Of a stretch of DNA of 64,000 nucleotides, positions 33,486 to 44,866 are shown piece by piece. A program made the position numbers and the translations under genes. How positions within the stretch are numbered: the stretch's first letter is position 1; every line of letters begins with the position of its first letter. The stretch spans positions 923,263-987,262 of the forward strand of contig KN832554.1 in assembly GCA_000827205.1 (NCBI GenBank). The letters run 5' to 3'. The notes beneath the pieces were generated by a model. The model saw nothing but the letters and a program-made list of their open reading frames with translations. It was not told the DNA's origin and did no database searches. Source of the stretch: Plicaturopsis crispa FD-325 SS-3. Lineage: Eukaryota; Basidiomycota; Agaricomycetes; Amylocorticiales; Amylocorticiaceae.

Positions 33486-34771
33486 ATGGCTCCCGTCGCA
33501 ACTCTCACTATGCACGAAACCTCTGAGGCGCCCAAGACTTTGGAAAAGACTGCGCACGACGTAGCACCTAACGGAAAATCCGGTGGCTTTGGCGAAGACC
33601 TGAACTACGTCGCCGAAAAGACGCGCAGCGTTTTCCCCCAGCCACCCAAATTTACTTCCAAGACACAGGAGCGGGAATGGACCAAGTTCCGCCTCGCCCA
33701 AGCTTTCCGGATTTTCGGTCAGTGCCTCTCCTTCCACTCAGTTCTCCTAGCCGTTGTTCAATTATCTGGGAACAGGCAAACTCGGCTTTAATGAGGGCGT
33801 CGCCGGTCACATCACCGTTCGCGACCCTATCAAGAGAGATTGCTTTTGGGTCAACCCATTTGTAGGCACTCCGATCTTCGCGGTGGAGTCAGACGCTGTT
33901 CGCTTATTACTCGCAACAGGGCGTACACTTCAAGCTCATCCAACCGGAGGATTTGCTGCTCGTCGACCACCGAGGCAATGTGTTGGACGAGTCGGGACCC
34001 AACCGACTCATCAACCTGGCCGCGTTCATGATACACTCGGAGATCCACGCCGCTCGTCCTGACGTTCACTGTGCCGCTCACACTCATTCAACTTACGGGA
34101 GAGCCTTCTCTACCTTCGGAAAGCCGCTAGACATGCTCACTCAAGATGATTGCCACTTTTATAATGTATTTTATCTATTCATCTGGTCACCCAGATACTG
34201 ACGCCAGACCAAAGGACCACGCGGTCTACGAAAACTACAACGGCGTTGTCTTGGAGGCCGACGAGGGCAAAAACATTGCCGCCGCGCTGGGCAACAAGAA
34301 GGTACATATCCTGCTGCGTATATACGAACATCTCTGATTCTTATATGTATTATAGGCTGCTATACTCCAGGTCTGCACCACAAGAATGATATCTAGCTGA
34401 CGTCAACTCACAGCCACTCTTAGAACCATGGTCTTCTCACTGTAAGCCCGACTATCGAGGCAACGGTGTTCTTTTTCGCCACTCTCGAGCAGTGCTGCAA
34501 AGTCCAGCTGCTCGCCCACACCGCGGCTGCGGGTAAACAACAACGCCCTAACGTAATCGGGCGCGAAGAAGGTACGTAGTCCCAGGATGTAATGGGTTCA
34601 ACTGTCTGATAGCGAACGCCTCGTCTAGCCGAGTTCACCTCGAAGACTATCGGCACCCTTCGCGGTGGATGGTTTAGTGGCCTCCCCGAATTTGCGCTGC
34701 TCGAGCATGAGGAGAAGGTATCTTTTGATTTCAAGAAGGGTCACGCCTGGCCTACTGGGGCGGGCCGTTGA
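33486..34771 (+). CDS. Class II aldolase/adducin N-terminal domain protein
   Basis: About six exons. After a 60-residue leader (FPQPPKFTSKTQEREWTKFR) the domain reads YLGTGKLGFNEGVAGHITVR, DPIKRDCFWVNPFG, FKLIQPEDLLLVDHRG, NVLDESGPNRLINLAAFMIH, ARPDVHCAAHTHSTYGRAFS, DMLTQDDCHFYN, then after an intron DHAVYENYNGVVL, AAALGNKKAAILQNHGLLTV. HTH with the H of NHGLLTV gives the His ligands of the metal site. The end is EKVSFDFKKGHAWPTGAGR. In bacteria these are sugar-phosphate aldolases/epimerases; many fungal members are annotated as adducin-like, and the substrate is unknown. No actin-binding tail is present. Confidence 0.82.
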
Positions 34772-35087
34772 ATGCTTATGAACTTGAACAGCAGCACCTA
34801 TGTAACCCTCCATTTCCCATATGAATTAGATATGCGTACTACTACTATGATTCTTACATATGCCCTCTTGTACACCTAGACGACGTTGAGCTCGACGCTC
34901 AAATACATTGGATACTCTTCAACCGCATGGTCAATCGATAGAGTATGATTGGTTTCCAGCTACTTACTAACGAGCGGAGTAATCCCAACCCAGGCAACAG
35001 ATGAGTTCTACATATGTAGTGCACATGAATTACACGACGAACGATCCCCCGGACGAGTTACATACACTTACGAGACCCCTCTTCACA
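34772..35087. other. Convergent intergenic region, 316 bp
   Basis: 3' ends of the aldolase-type gene and of GlnRS. AT-rich; no gene seen. Confidence 0.5.
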
Positions 35088-37914
35088 TCAAGTAGACTTT
35101 CCAGAATCCTCCTTCAAGCTGACAATGCGATTGATAACGAGATAGTCTCCCTGTTTGCGCCGTGGCTGCACATCTTCCGGCTCCACCAGACTGCCCAACC
35201 TCGCATCCTTGTCGAGCGCGAAATATGCTACACGCAAGCCCTGGAACCGGACGCACTCTTTGCCCACGAGCTGGTCGCTGGTCGCCTGCGGAGTGTCATC
35301 GTGTGAGCCTACTGTGGGAGACTTCGGCACGGAGGCCGCGCTATTTTGAAGAGCTTTCGCCGTTCTCGTCTCAGCCTCGCGCTTTGCCTCGAGCAGAGAA
35401 CGCTTCGCAAGGGACCAGAAACCGTTCTCCAGCATAGCCCCCTTGATAACCTCCAAGCTATCAGGGTTTATATCCGCCGTGAAGTCCGGCTCCACCGCTA
35501 ATGGATTGTCACTCTTGAATAGCCGGTGGAAAATACGGGTCTCGTCGATGCGTACAGGGCTTCCTGACGCGGCGTGCTCTGCGACCCATTGGATGAACGC
35601 TTTCGGCTTCTTCGGAGGACCCTCGTTTTCCAGGCGACATGTCAACTCCGTGACAGCGCCAGTATCCGGATCGGTCTTGTAGGAAGTACACGTGATGGGA
35701 TACGGCGCCTGGAACAGACCGACAGTCTTCCCTGGCGCCAGCCGGAAATAGTCCTTAGAGTCCTCGAGCCTGAAATCGTCAGCGTCGATATAGAGCGTGC
35801 GTGTGAATGGGATTGTGGTGCTCCCGAGCTCTGGGACCTTGGGATGGAGGGGCTTCTCTACCATTTGCACGAAGTCCTCTGGCACGTTTTCGAGAGTGAC
35901 TTTGAGCGGGCGTAGAACCATGAGCAGCCGCGGTGCCGTCCCCTCGAGGTACTGCCTAACAGTCTGGTCGAATCGTGCTACTTCGATGTTCGATGTCGCA
36001 GTGGAGACACCGAGAGTGCTGACGAACGAGGTGATAGCGCCTGGGGGTACCCCACGCCTCCGGAGGGCAATGAGCGTGTAAAGCCGTGGGTCGTCCCAGT
36101 CATTCACATGCTTGTCCTCGACAAGCGTGTGGAGTTTCCGTTTGGACATAACAGTGCCCTGAATTGCGAGACGCCCGTATTCTGACTGCCTTGGTTTGTA
36201 GACCTCTAGGGCGTCGCAGAGCCACTCGTACGACTGACGCGACGTGATGAATTCAGTTGTGCAAAGCGAATGCCTAGGAGAATGCGGTCAGAGGATATAA
36301 GGTAGAAGATAGTGATTGAGCATACGATATATTTTCGAAGCTATCCACCAAGCAATGCGTGAAATCGTACGTGGGGTAAATCTTCCATTGGTCGCCTGTG
36401 CGGTGATGCGAGGCCTTGAGGACCCGGTATGCGGTAAGATCCCACATCTGGGGGTTTCCGTCGGTGAAATCCTGCTTCATGCGTAGATTGGCCTGCTCAG
36501 GCTCATAACCTCCATCCTTCATCTTCTGAAATTCTGCGAGGGACTCTTCGATAGGCCTCGAACGGTGCTCGCATTCCTTGCGTGGGCCGCCTTTCTCTCC
36601 CCGGTTGACCTGTATTGTGGCACCTGAACTCGAGGTCGTTAGCTACCCCCGCACGGTAGTGCTGATACGACGAGAACGCACGAGAGCAGTGACAAACATA
36701 GGCCTTATCTCTCTTGATGAGTTCTACCGCAAGGTCGTACAGCTCTTGGAAGTAGTCGCTTGAATAAGTTATCTTCCACGGCTCGTAGCCCAGCCACCGA
36801 ACCATCTCTAGGATGCTCTCGAAATAGCGGCCTTCCTCCTTGGTAGGGTTCGTATCGTCATACCGCAATATGCATTTGCCACCATGGTGCGCCGCATAAC
36901 CGAAGTTGACGAAGATTGCCTTCGAGTGCCCGATATGCAGGAAACCATTGGGCTCGGGTGGGAACCGGGTGCGCACCTCACCACCGGTAGCGGCAAGGTG
37001 AGCCTCACGGAGATGGGGATGGAGTTGTGGATTTTCACCCGGTTTGTGCAGAGCGCCGAGGAACCCCTCCTCAAACACAGGCTTGCGAGACGTGGACGCG
37101 GAGGCTGAAGCGGACTCCGCCTTTTCTCCAGGAGACTTTCCCTTGCCAACATCTTTCTTCGGTTCCTTCAAGAGGCAAGAATCAGACGAGGTTGCAGGAT
37201 GAGACATTAGTGGTGTACCTTGCCCTTGGGCTTTGCAGCCTCCTTAGCGCCGAATGTGTCAGTGAAGGCTTTCTCGATCGCGTTTTTCAGCTCGAGCGGG
37301 CTTGCCCATCGTAAATCAGGCGTTTTCTTCAGTCCCGTAATTGCAGCGCTCAGGTTTGCCCACCCAGTCACAGCGTTCTCCTTGATGTATCCCAGAGCAC
37401 GTTTATGGAGCTCATCGGGCGTTATTGTGAAACCTGTTACAGCCCATTAACACTATGGCAACCAGTTTCGTTTAGAGACGCACCGACACCGCATGCATTA
37501 TCGAAATCCGCATCATCGATTGGAAGTGAGTGCTGCTCAATATAACTGGTGGCGGCTTGAAACCAAAGGCTCAATATCAACACATTTAACGGTCAAAAAA
37601 TCGCGAAACTCACCAGAAACCTGGTCTACACTCTTGAGCTTCCCTTTCAGTATCGCGTCGACCACGTAACCCTTCTCGCCATCGCCCGCTGTTGCAATCT
37701 TTGCGACCTGGGATGCGAACGCCGCGGTGAGGACAGCTTGCTTTTCATCAAGCCCCTGTGCAGCAAGGTCGTGCGATTTTATAATCTCCTGCAAGACAGC
37801 CGCCGATTTCGGAGACTTGGCCGCCTCTGCAGCCTTTGCCTGGGTCAGATTTATGGACTTGAAGAGCGAGATCAGGTCAGACTCGGGTGGCGGGGCTTTC
37901 GACTGCGACGCCAT
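35088..37914 (-). CDS. GLN4: Cytosolic glutaminyl-tRNA synthetase
   Basis: Class I aminoacyl-tRNA synthetase joining glutamine to tRNA-Gln. Starts [19 protein letters not shown] at 37914, followed by the fungal N-terminal non-specific RNA-binding part ([20 protein letters not shown] and [19 protein letters not shown]). A low-complexity linker ([13 protein letters not shown]) leads to the core: [20 protein letters not shown] with the HIGH motif, [37 protein letters not shown], and the KMSKS-like [16 protein letters not shown]. The C-terminal anticodon-binding barrels end [17 protein letters not shown]. At least five exons; some edges are approximate. Motif order and the extra N-domain are those of eukaryotic GlnRS. 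It is head-to-head with CFT2. Confidence 0.93.
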
Positions 37915-38308
37915 GGAAAAGTCTAGTAGTATACCCTCAGCCTTCGACAGTTGGATCACTAGGATTGTGGTGGTTTGGTTGTAGAACGCAAAGCTGTCAA
38001 TATTTCCAAAACCAAGTCTCCAGTACAATCGATGTGACAGTGTGCGAGACGCGCAGAGCAAAGTGCCGAAACCCGATCCTTATTCCGATGCTCGACGTCG
38101 CGTTCCACAAACGACTCGGACCGTGACACTGGATACTTTGCCGACAATTCGAGCTCATTCGTTTGGACAAATACTAGCATTACTACAGGTCAATGACTCG
38201 GAGACGATTCAGATGACGGGTCTCTTGCTAATGCTATTATATAGGTGCTACGACGAGGTTGCTCCGGATTGGTTTTGTTAGCGCAGGCATCCACTACAAG
38301 TTTTGGAA
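37915..38308. other. Divergent promoter region, 394 bp
   Basis: Between the GlnRS and CFT2 starts. No gene is seen; it should hold both promoters. Confidence 0.5.
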
Positions 38309-41300
38309 ATGATCACATTTACCCCGTTGTCGGGCGATGCACGCTCAACGCGTACCATACCACTCGCATACCTTCTCCAGGTTGACGACGTTCGCATCTT
38401 GCTCGATTGCGGCTCTCCAGACTGGGCTCCCGAGGCGTCATCTTCCGCCGTTACCTCTGAGGATTTGCAGGAGGAGTCTTACCATTGGGAGAAATACTGT
38501 CAAGCGTTGCGCGAGTGAGTGTCGAAGTTTCGGGGCAGTCTTATTTAGGTTGACCACAACTACAACGCAGCTGCGCGGCAACCGTTGACTTAGTTCTGCT
38601 TTCGCATGGGGACCTCGCACACTCAGGCCTATACCCATACGCGTACTCAAGATGGGGCCTCAAGGCTCCTGCATACACGACGTTGCCTGTTCAGGCCATG
38701 GGCCGCATTGCCGCGGCCGAAGATATTGAAGCTCTTCGAGACGAGGAGGATGTCGGAGATGACCAGGATCAGCAGAACGCTCGTGACGGAAGCCAGTCAC
38801 CAGAGAGGGAGGGCTCATCACCAGGCTCTGAGCGGAACCCCGGCAAGGGAAAGGGCAAATATGTGGCGACATTACAGGAAGTTCAAGATGCTTTCGACTC
38901 AGTGAACACTCTCCGATATTCGCAGCCGACGCATCTCCAAGGTCAGCCTTTCATCGTTGTCCTGTTTTCGACAGCACTAACCTTGTCGAATTTTAGGGAA
39001 ATGCCAGGGCCTGACAGTGACGCCGTTCAACGCAGGGCACACGCTTGGTGGCACCATCTGGAAAATTCGTTCCCCCTCTGCTGGCACGATCCTCTACGCT
39101 GTTGACATGAACCACATGCGGGAACGCCATTTGGACGGCACTGTTCTTATGCGTCAAGCTGCCGGCGGAGTATTCGAGCCCTTAGCGCGGCCTGATTTAC
39201 TTATCACAGATGCTGAGAGGGCGAACGTCACGACAAGTAGAAGGAAGGACCGCGATGCCGCTTTAATTGGTACCCAACATTATTTACATTACTTCTTGTA
39301 CAAGATTTCTGACGAGCAGAATGGATCCAGACACCATCACTGCAACGCTCATGTCGCGTTCCTCCCTGCTCCTTCCTTGCGATTCCAGCACGCGTCTGCT
39401 CGAGCTACTCGTTCTCCTCGACCAACACTGGAGTTACTCCCGCCTCAAATTCCCGATTTGCCTCATGTCGCGCACCGGGCGGGAGATGCTGACGTTCGTT
39501 CGGAGTATGATGGAATGGCTAGGGGGCACGGTCAGTAAAGAGGACGTAGGCGAGGAGGCAACGGGCAATTCGCGTGCTCAGAAACGGAGACGAGATGACG
39601 ATGGTGACGAAGATGCATTGGGGGCCTTCGCTCTGCGATTCAAGTGAGCTCTTTTAACTAAATGGCATTGCACGAGCTTACCGTTTTTGTTCTAGGCACC
39701 TAGAGTTCTTCCCAAGCCCTCAAGCACTGCTGCAAACATACTCGTCGAAAGACCCGAAATTGATTCTAGCAGTTCCCGCCTCGCTGTCACACGGCCCCTC
39801 GCGAAGCCTGTTTTCCGATTTCGCGGCGGTCCCCGACAACGTAGTGCTTTTGACCAGCCGCAGCGAGGAAGGGACATTGGGCCGCATCTTGTTTGACAAG
39901 TGGAACGACTCCCAAAGACCCGACGATAAATGGGATAAGGGGAAGATTGGCAGCAACGTCATGATGGACGGGATGCTGCGTCTGAGGGTATGTTTGCTCC
40001 CCTTGCGTATCGGTATCATTTTTTTCTGACACGTTCACCTAGATGAACTCAAAAGTGCCTCTGCAAGGTGCTGAACTAGAGGCCTACCAACAAAAGGAGC
40101 GGGCGGCGAAGGAGAAGGAGGCCGCCCACCAAACGGCGCTCGCGCGGAACCAGCGGATGCTTGAGGCCGATGAGGACGAGAGCGACTCGGACTCAGACTC
40201 GGATGACGCTGACGAGGTCGAGCGCGCCCTCGACAACGACATGATGGACGACGATACCGCGGCCCAGCCGCGGCGGCGCAAAGGCGACAAAAACGGGGAC
40301 AATGCGGACTGGGCGATGGACGGCGACGAAGGCCTCACGAAGCAGCTGCTCTCGTACGATATCTACTTGAAGGGAAACGTCTCCAAGGCGACCTCGTTCT
40401 TCAAGACCGCTGGTGGTCAGACGCAGCGTTTCAGGATGTTCCCGTACGTGGAGAAGAAGCGGCGCGTGGACGAGTATGGCGAGACGGTCGATGTCGGGAT
40501 GTGGCTACGGAAGGGTAAAGTGTTGGAAGAGGACGCGGAGAGCGAGGAAGTTAAGGAGATGAAGCGGACCCAGCAGGCGGACGAGGAGGCAAGAGTGTGT
40601 CTTTTTCCATTATTTCGCTAAAGGATTTGGGTTGACCGTTGACCTCTATTGCAGAAAGCTATCCGTGAACCCCCTTCAAAATATGTCTCTTCCGAGATAG
40701 AAGTGCAGTTAGCGTGCCGCCTGTTATTTGTGGACATGGAGGGTCTTAACGATGGTCGTGCTGTGAAAACAATCGTCCCTCAAGTCAATCCCCGAAAAAT
40801 GGTATGTTTTTGTCTGTACACTTCGTAATACACATCTCACGCTCTCAATGTAGATCATCGTCCACGCTCCCTCCAGTGCCACAGATGTGCTCGTCGAAAG
40901 CTGCGCGAACATTCGTGCAATGACGAAGGACATCTACGCGCCAATAGTAGGCGAGAGCGTCCAAATTGGACAGCACACAAGCAGCTTCTCAATTTCATTG
41001 AGTGACGAACTTCTCGCGTCCGTCAAGATGTCCAGGGTGCGCATCGCTGGGTCCATTGATTTCTCGCATTTGCTTACAGTTTCTGCACACAGTTTGAAGA
41101 CAACGAGGTCGGCTACGTTACGGGGCGCATCACCGCCCACGCAAGCTCCACCATCCCTACCCTCGATCCTATCGCAGCATCCGCCGCCTCCGACGTGCCC
41201 TCGCCCAAGTCCGTGGCCCCCAGAGCGCGCACACTCGGCGCACGCCCCACGGTCACGCTCCCGCACTCGACGATGATCGGCGAGCTGAAGCTGACGGCGC

Positions 41301-41533
41301 TGAAGTCTCGCCTCGCGGCGATCGGGATGCACGCGGAGCTCATCGGCGAGGGTGTGCTGATCTGCGGCGCCGGCGCGAAACGCAACGCGGCGTCTTCGTC
41401 GGATACGCTGGAGGAATCGGTCGCCGTACGGAAGACGGCGCGGGGGAGGGTGGAGCTTGAAGGCGCCGCGTGTCCGACGTTCTATATAGTGCGGAAAGAG
41501 ATATATGGCTTACATGCCCTTGTAGCTGCGTAA
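38309..41533 (+). CDS. CFT2: CFT2/CPSF-100, cleavage and polyadenylation factor subunit
   Basis: About ten exons. Starts MITFTPLSGDARSTRTIPL with YLLQVDDVRILLDCGSPDW, then LLSHGDLAHSGLYPYAYSRW, VTPFNAGHTLGGTIWKI, ILYAVDMNHMRERHLDG, SRTGREMLTFVRSMMEWL, VLLTSRSEEGTLGRILF, QLLSYDIYLKGNVSKATSFF and FRMFPYVEKKRRVDEYG. The metallo-beta-lactamase/beta-CASP fold is recognisable, but the canonical HxHxDH is replaced by SHGDLAH, as expected for the inactive CPSF-100 subunit that partners CPSF-73. A highly acidic insertion (SDSDSDSDDADEVERALDND) sits in the beta-CASP part. The C-terminus has IIVHAPSSATDVLVESC and ends IYGLHALVAA. It acts in mRNA 3'-end processing in the nucleus. Confidence 0.92.
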
Positions 41534-41671
41534 TTATTCAAGTATAATCATTTGCCATCCCTCCATGTTCAGAGTCATTACAGCATGTAAACTTTTTGCG
41601 CGCGACGACGCGTGACGGACAGCGCGGCCTATATGTGAGCGTGCAGGCCGGTCAGTAGGTAGGTGTTGTAA

Positions 41672-41693
41672 TATATATAATATATATAATATC
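41672..41693. repeat. TATAATA-type AT microsatellite
   Basis: An ATATATAATATATATAATAT run between the convergent stops of CFT2 and the DUF1772 gene; likely a 3' processing or spacer region. Confidence 0.5.
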
Positions 41694-41750
41694 ATAGCCA
41701 TCCCGTTCACTCGAACTCGATTCCCTGGGTATCCCGTCCATATCTGCGCT

Positions 41751-42347
41751 CTAGTTATCGAGCACAAGGGCACCCGTAGCAGCCAGCCACGCGCCAACCC
41801 CGAGGACCACTCGGACGAAATGGTTCCTCTTCCATTGATTGATCAAGTCAGACGCCTCCTTTTCCTTGACGCTCCCGGCGGGTGCATCGTCAAGCTCCTT
41901 CTGGTCAAGCATCTTCTCCAATTTGTTGTTTGTGGGCAACAGGACCGCGATGGTGAAGGGGAAGATAGAGAACGAGAGGGCAGAGGCGGCGAGGGTCAAC
42001 GTCCGCACTGCGGGGACGGGCGTGTTCGCTGCGACATAGAGAAGGAACGCGGGCCCGATGATGGCGCACGGGGCGAAGTGGAACTGCGAAGGCATTCAGT
42101 GGTTAGTACACAATGTATTGGACTACCGGGACGGTTACGGGCATACCTTAGCTCTGTTGTAGAAAAAGCGCCAGGCGCTAACTTTCTGCTTCATGGAGAG
42201 ACTCTTGGAGTCGGAATGCTGGATGAAGGGCACGATCCCCCAGGACGTAGCCCCGCTGTTGCCCCACAGGAAGTAGGAGGTCACTGATGCACCCGCTACG
42301 AGCGACAGGCGCAAGGGACTGGGCTGGGTGAATTCGAAAGACGACAT
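41751..42347 (-). CDS. DUF1772 (anthrone oxygenase-like) membrane protein
   Basis: Two exons. The first, ending at NRAK, encodes MSSFEFTQPSPLRLSLVAGA, SVTSYFLWGNSG, IVPFIQH and the segment MKQKVSAWRFFYNRAK. The second begins FHFAPCAIIGPAFLLYVAAN and contains LTLAASALSFSIFPFTIAVL, LLPTNNKLEKMLDQ and FVRVVLGVGAWLAATGALVL. Four membrane helices and the LLPTNNKL motif fit DUF1772, a family that includes anthrone oxygenases of polyketide pathways as well as many uncharacterised fungal proteins. No polyketide synthase is nearby, so a role in secondary metabolism is not supported here. About 180 residues. The intron joins RAK to FHFAPC in frame. Confidence 0.75.
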
Positions 42348-42818
42348 GGTGGTGGCAGGCGTTGAATTGTACGTGGGGAAAGAAAGTGCAGCTCTCGTTA
42401 CGCCTCGCCTCTGGTTTATATGGATAGTACGTGCATATACGTGCCGCCGCACGCGTGTACAGCGCGGCCAATACAAAACTAATGTGATGCGCCGCGTTCA
42501 GACCCCCAATCTATCGTCGTCTATAGTATTAGCATGCTCCAACATCATCCCTGCATTGCACAGCCTTGACATATTCAGCCATATTCAATCTCAAAGTGCC
42601 CATTTCCAAAATGCTAGCGATGCGTGGCTCGCATGAGTTGGTCGAGATGGAAACTCTATGAGCCTGTTCGGGGAGGGGGACTGGGCTTTCCGTACCGGCC
42701 TACGAAAGAGGAGCAGCTATTAATTAGTATCTACAGTCGCATCTGGTCAAAAGATGAAAACCTAGATGGAACGTGCGCAAAAGACTCACGAGAGTACATA
42801 CAACACCCATCCTCCCAG
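42348..42818. other. Intergenic, 471 bp
   Basis: Between the DUF1772 start and the PAF-acetylhydrolase stop, both minus. No gene seen. Confidence 0.5.
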
Positions 42819-44608
42819 CTAGTCCGTATGATGCACGACCACATCCCCAGGATCCCCTACTATCTTCTTCCCCCAATATGTCTTCCCCTCCTTCCCCTCC
42901 GCTACGACTTCCATGGCATCCAGGACGGTGACACCATCTAGCAAGCCGGCATCCTCGGTCCTCCCGTCCAGGAAATTGTTGCCAAGGCGCGCAAAGACGT
43001 CCATGATCTTATACGCGGCAGGTTTTCGCATGAATGGGATGGGGAGGAGGGGGAAGTCGGAGAACGCTGCGTGTCGGGCGTGCACTACGTCACGTCCGAT
43101 GTCAGCCATTGCAAGTCGACATGAAAAAACAGAAAAGAAAGGAGTGAGTGAGCACGCACCGACTGTGACAAGCCGCGCAGCAGGTCCCCATCCATTAACG
43201 ACGCCTTTGAGCCGTTCGAAATGGTCCTTCCATAAAGTGAAGCCCTCGGAGTTAATCACGAGCATCCGCGGCATGTTTTGCAGTTGCGTTTCCCCTGCGC
43301 TCGATGAGGCTGCATATGGGGATGGTCCGGGAGATGCTATGGGCTCAAGCCACGGGTCGAGGACGAGGGCTTTTGTGACAGGGATGTGTATGTGGTCGTG
43401 TGCAGGCGGATTGGATAGAATTGAAAGCTAAGTTGTCGGAACGTCTTCGATTAGCACGAGAAGGCGCTGGTGCAACAAAGTAACTTACGACAGTCGCGCC
43501 TCCGAACGAATGTCCGGAAAGAGCTACGTCCTCGTCACATTGTACGCGCGAAGCCCCCCAGCTCCCCCAGTCGACTGGTGCGTCCCCCCATGTACGTAGA
43601 TCCGACGGCGCCTTTCCGTCGACAGACTTTGGATCGTGTTTCGAGAGGGCCAGAAACGCCGAATACGCGAGAGATATCTCGTGTCTGCGCAACGTAAGCT
43701 GGTCGGTGCGAAGCGGGAGCGTATTCGAGTCCGAGTCCGAGCTTGTATCTTTCCCCCAGCTGGAAACCAACGTTATCAAGATGAGTAGGGAAAGGGGATA
43801 AAAGTGCGCACACGATATCGGTGTCTTGAAGGTAAAGTCGCGTTTCGCCGTTGCTGTTCATGAACATCGGTCCCGTGCCGTCGTGGTGCTCAAAAGCGAG
43901 GACAACACGTCCGGATGCTGCTAAGCGGGAGCATATCTGGCTGAGACGGGTACGGACAATTAATGGTGGCTTTTGGATATTAATGTTCGGGATACAGTAC
44001 CTATACGAGGTTCGTGCTCCGCCCAGGCCATGAGAAAATAGTACAAGGGGCCATCTTTTGGCATCATTCTCATCTGCACTCGTGTGGGCCTTTGAGGGGT
44101 CAAGCAAAGGAGCGGTACTGACAGCGGGGATCTAAGACGAGTCAATACATGGGAGTGGTAAATATTCGAGCATAGGTCACTGACCGTCAGAAACGTCCCG
44201 AGAACGTATAGTAGCGGCCAAAATAACGCGAATAGCGGTTTTGATATTTCTGGGAAACGTTGAATGATTCCGGTCCTTCTTTAGCATTACACACAAGACG
44301 CACTGGCAAAATGTATATAACCACGCAACGACGCGTTTATGGGTCTGCGTAGTAGTCGACGTTCAGTATGTTTCGCTCGATCTAAACGCGATTAGAGCAC
44401 ACCTTTCAAGCCAATGGATACCCTTCTTTCCCTTCGCGTCGACATCGGCGGGGTAGTAGGCCGTGAACACGACCGTGTCTGTGTTCAACGCCGGCTGCCC
44501 GCTGCCTTTAAATGTCGCACGACCAATCGTGAGCGCCTCGCGCAGAGGCAGCACGAACGTTGTAACGCCCACAGAATAGGCACCTGTTATGTTAGGGAGA
44601 GAAAACAT
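42819..44608 (-). CDS. Platelet-activating factor acetylhydrolase-like esterase
   Basis: A serine esterase of the plasma PAF-AH family, hydrolysing short acyl chains of phospholipids. Starts MFSLPNITGAYSVGVTTFVL; then TDTVVFTAYYPADVDAKG. A hydrophobic stretch (FALFWPLLYVLGTFLT) precedes IPAVSTAPLLDPSK, like the membrane-associated region of other fungal members. WPLVLFSHGLGGARTSY gives the oxyanion region; AFEHHDGTGPMFMN follows. The nucleophile is in ALSGHSFGGATV; LVLDPWLEP offers the Asp and RHAAFSDFPLL the His. The end is DPGDVVVHHTD. About six exons; the exact 5' end is open to doubt because a short upstream exon could be spliced to GAYSVG. Not clustered with lipid genes. Confidence 0.82.
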
Positions 44609-44866
44609 GAAGGACTTGACGAAAAGACATATATATGCATGTTTTACTACGACCTTGCAAGCGTTGCCGGGTTTCGCGATCGGCACCGCACCAGTCCCGG
44701 GATGTTTTACCGGTCGCGTGACATTCTGACTTTCATCGTCGACGCGATTCGGAACGCGCCTGTTGCTCTTGGTTTCTTACCACCACCACCACGTCCTCAA
44801 AGTACAAAACAGAACTCGCCCATATCATTATACCAATATTAATCCTCATCTCTTCTATCGTGAATC

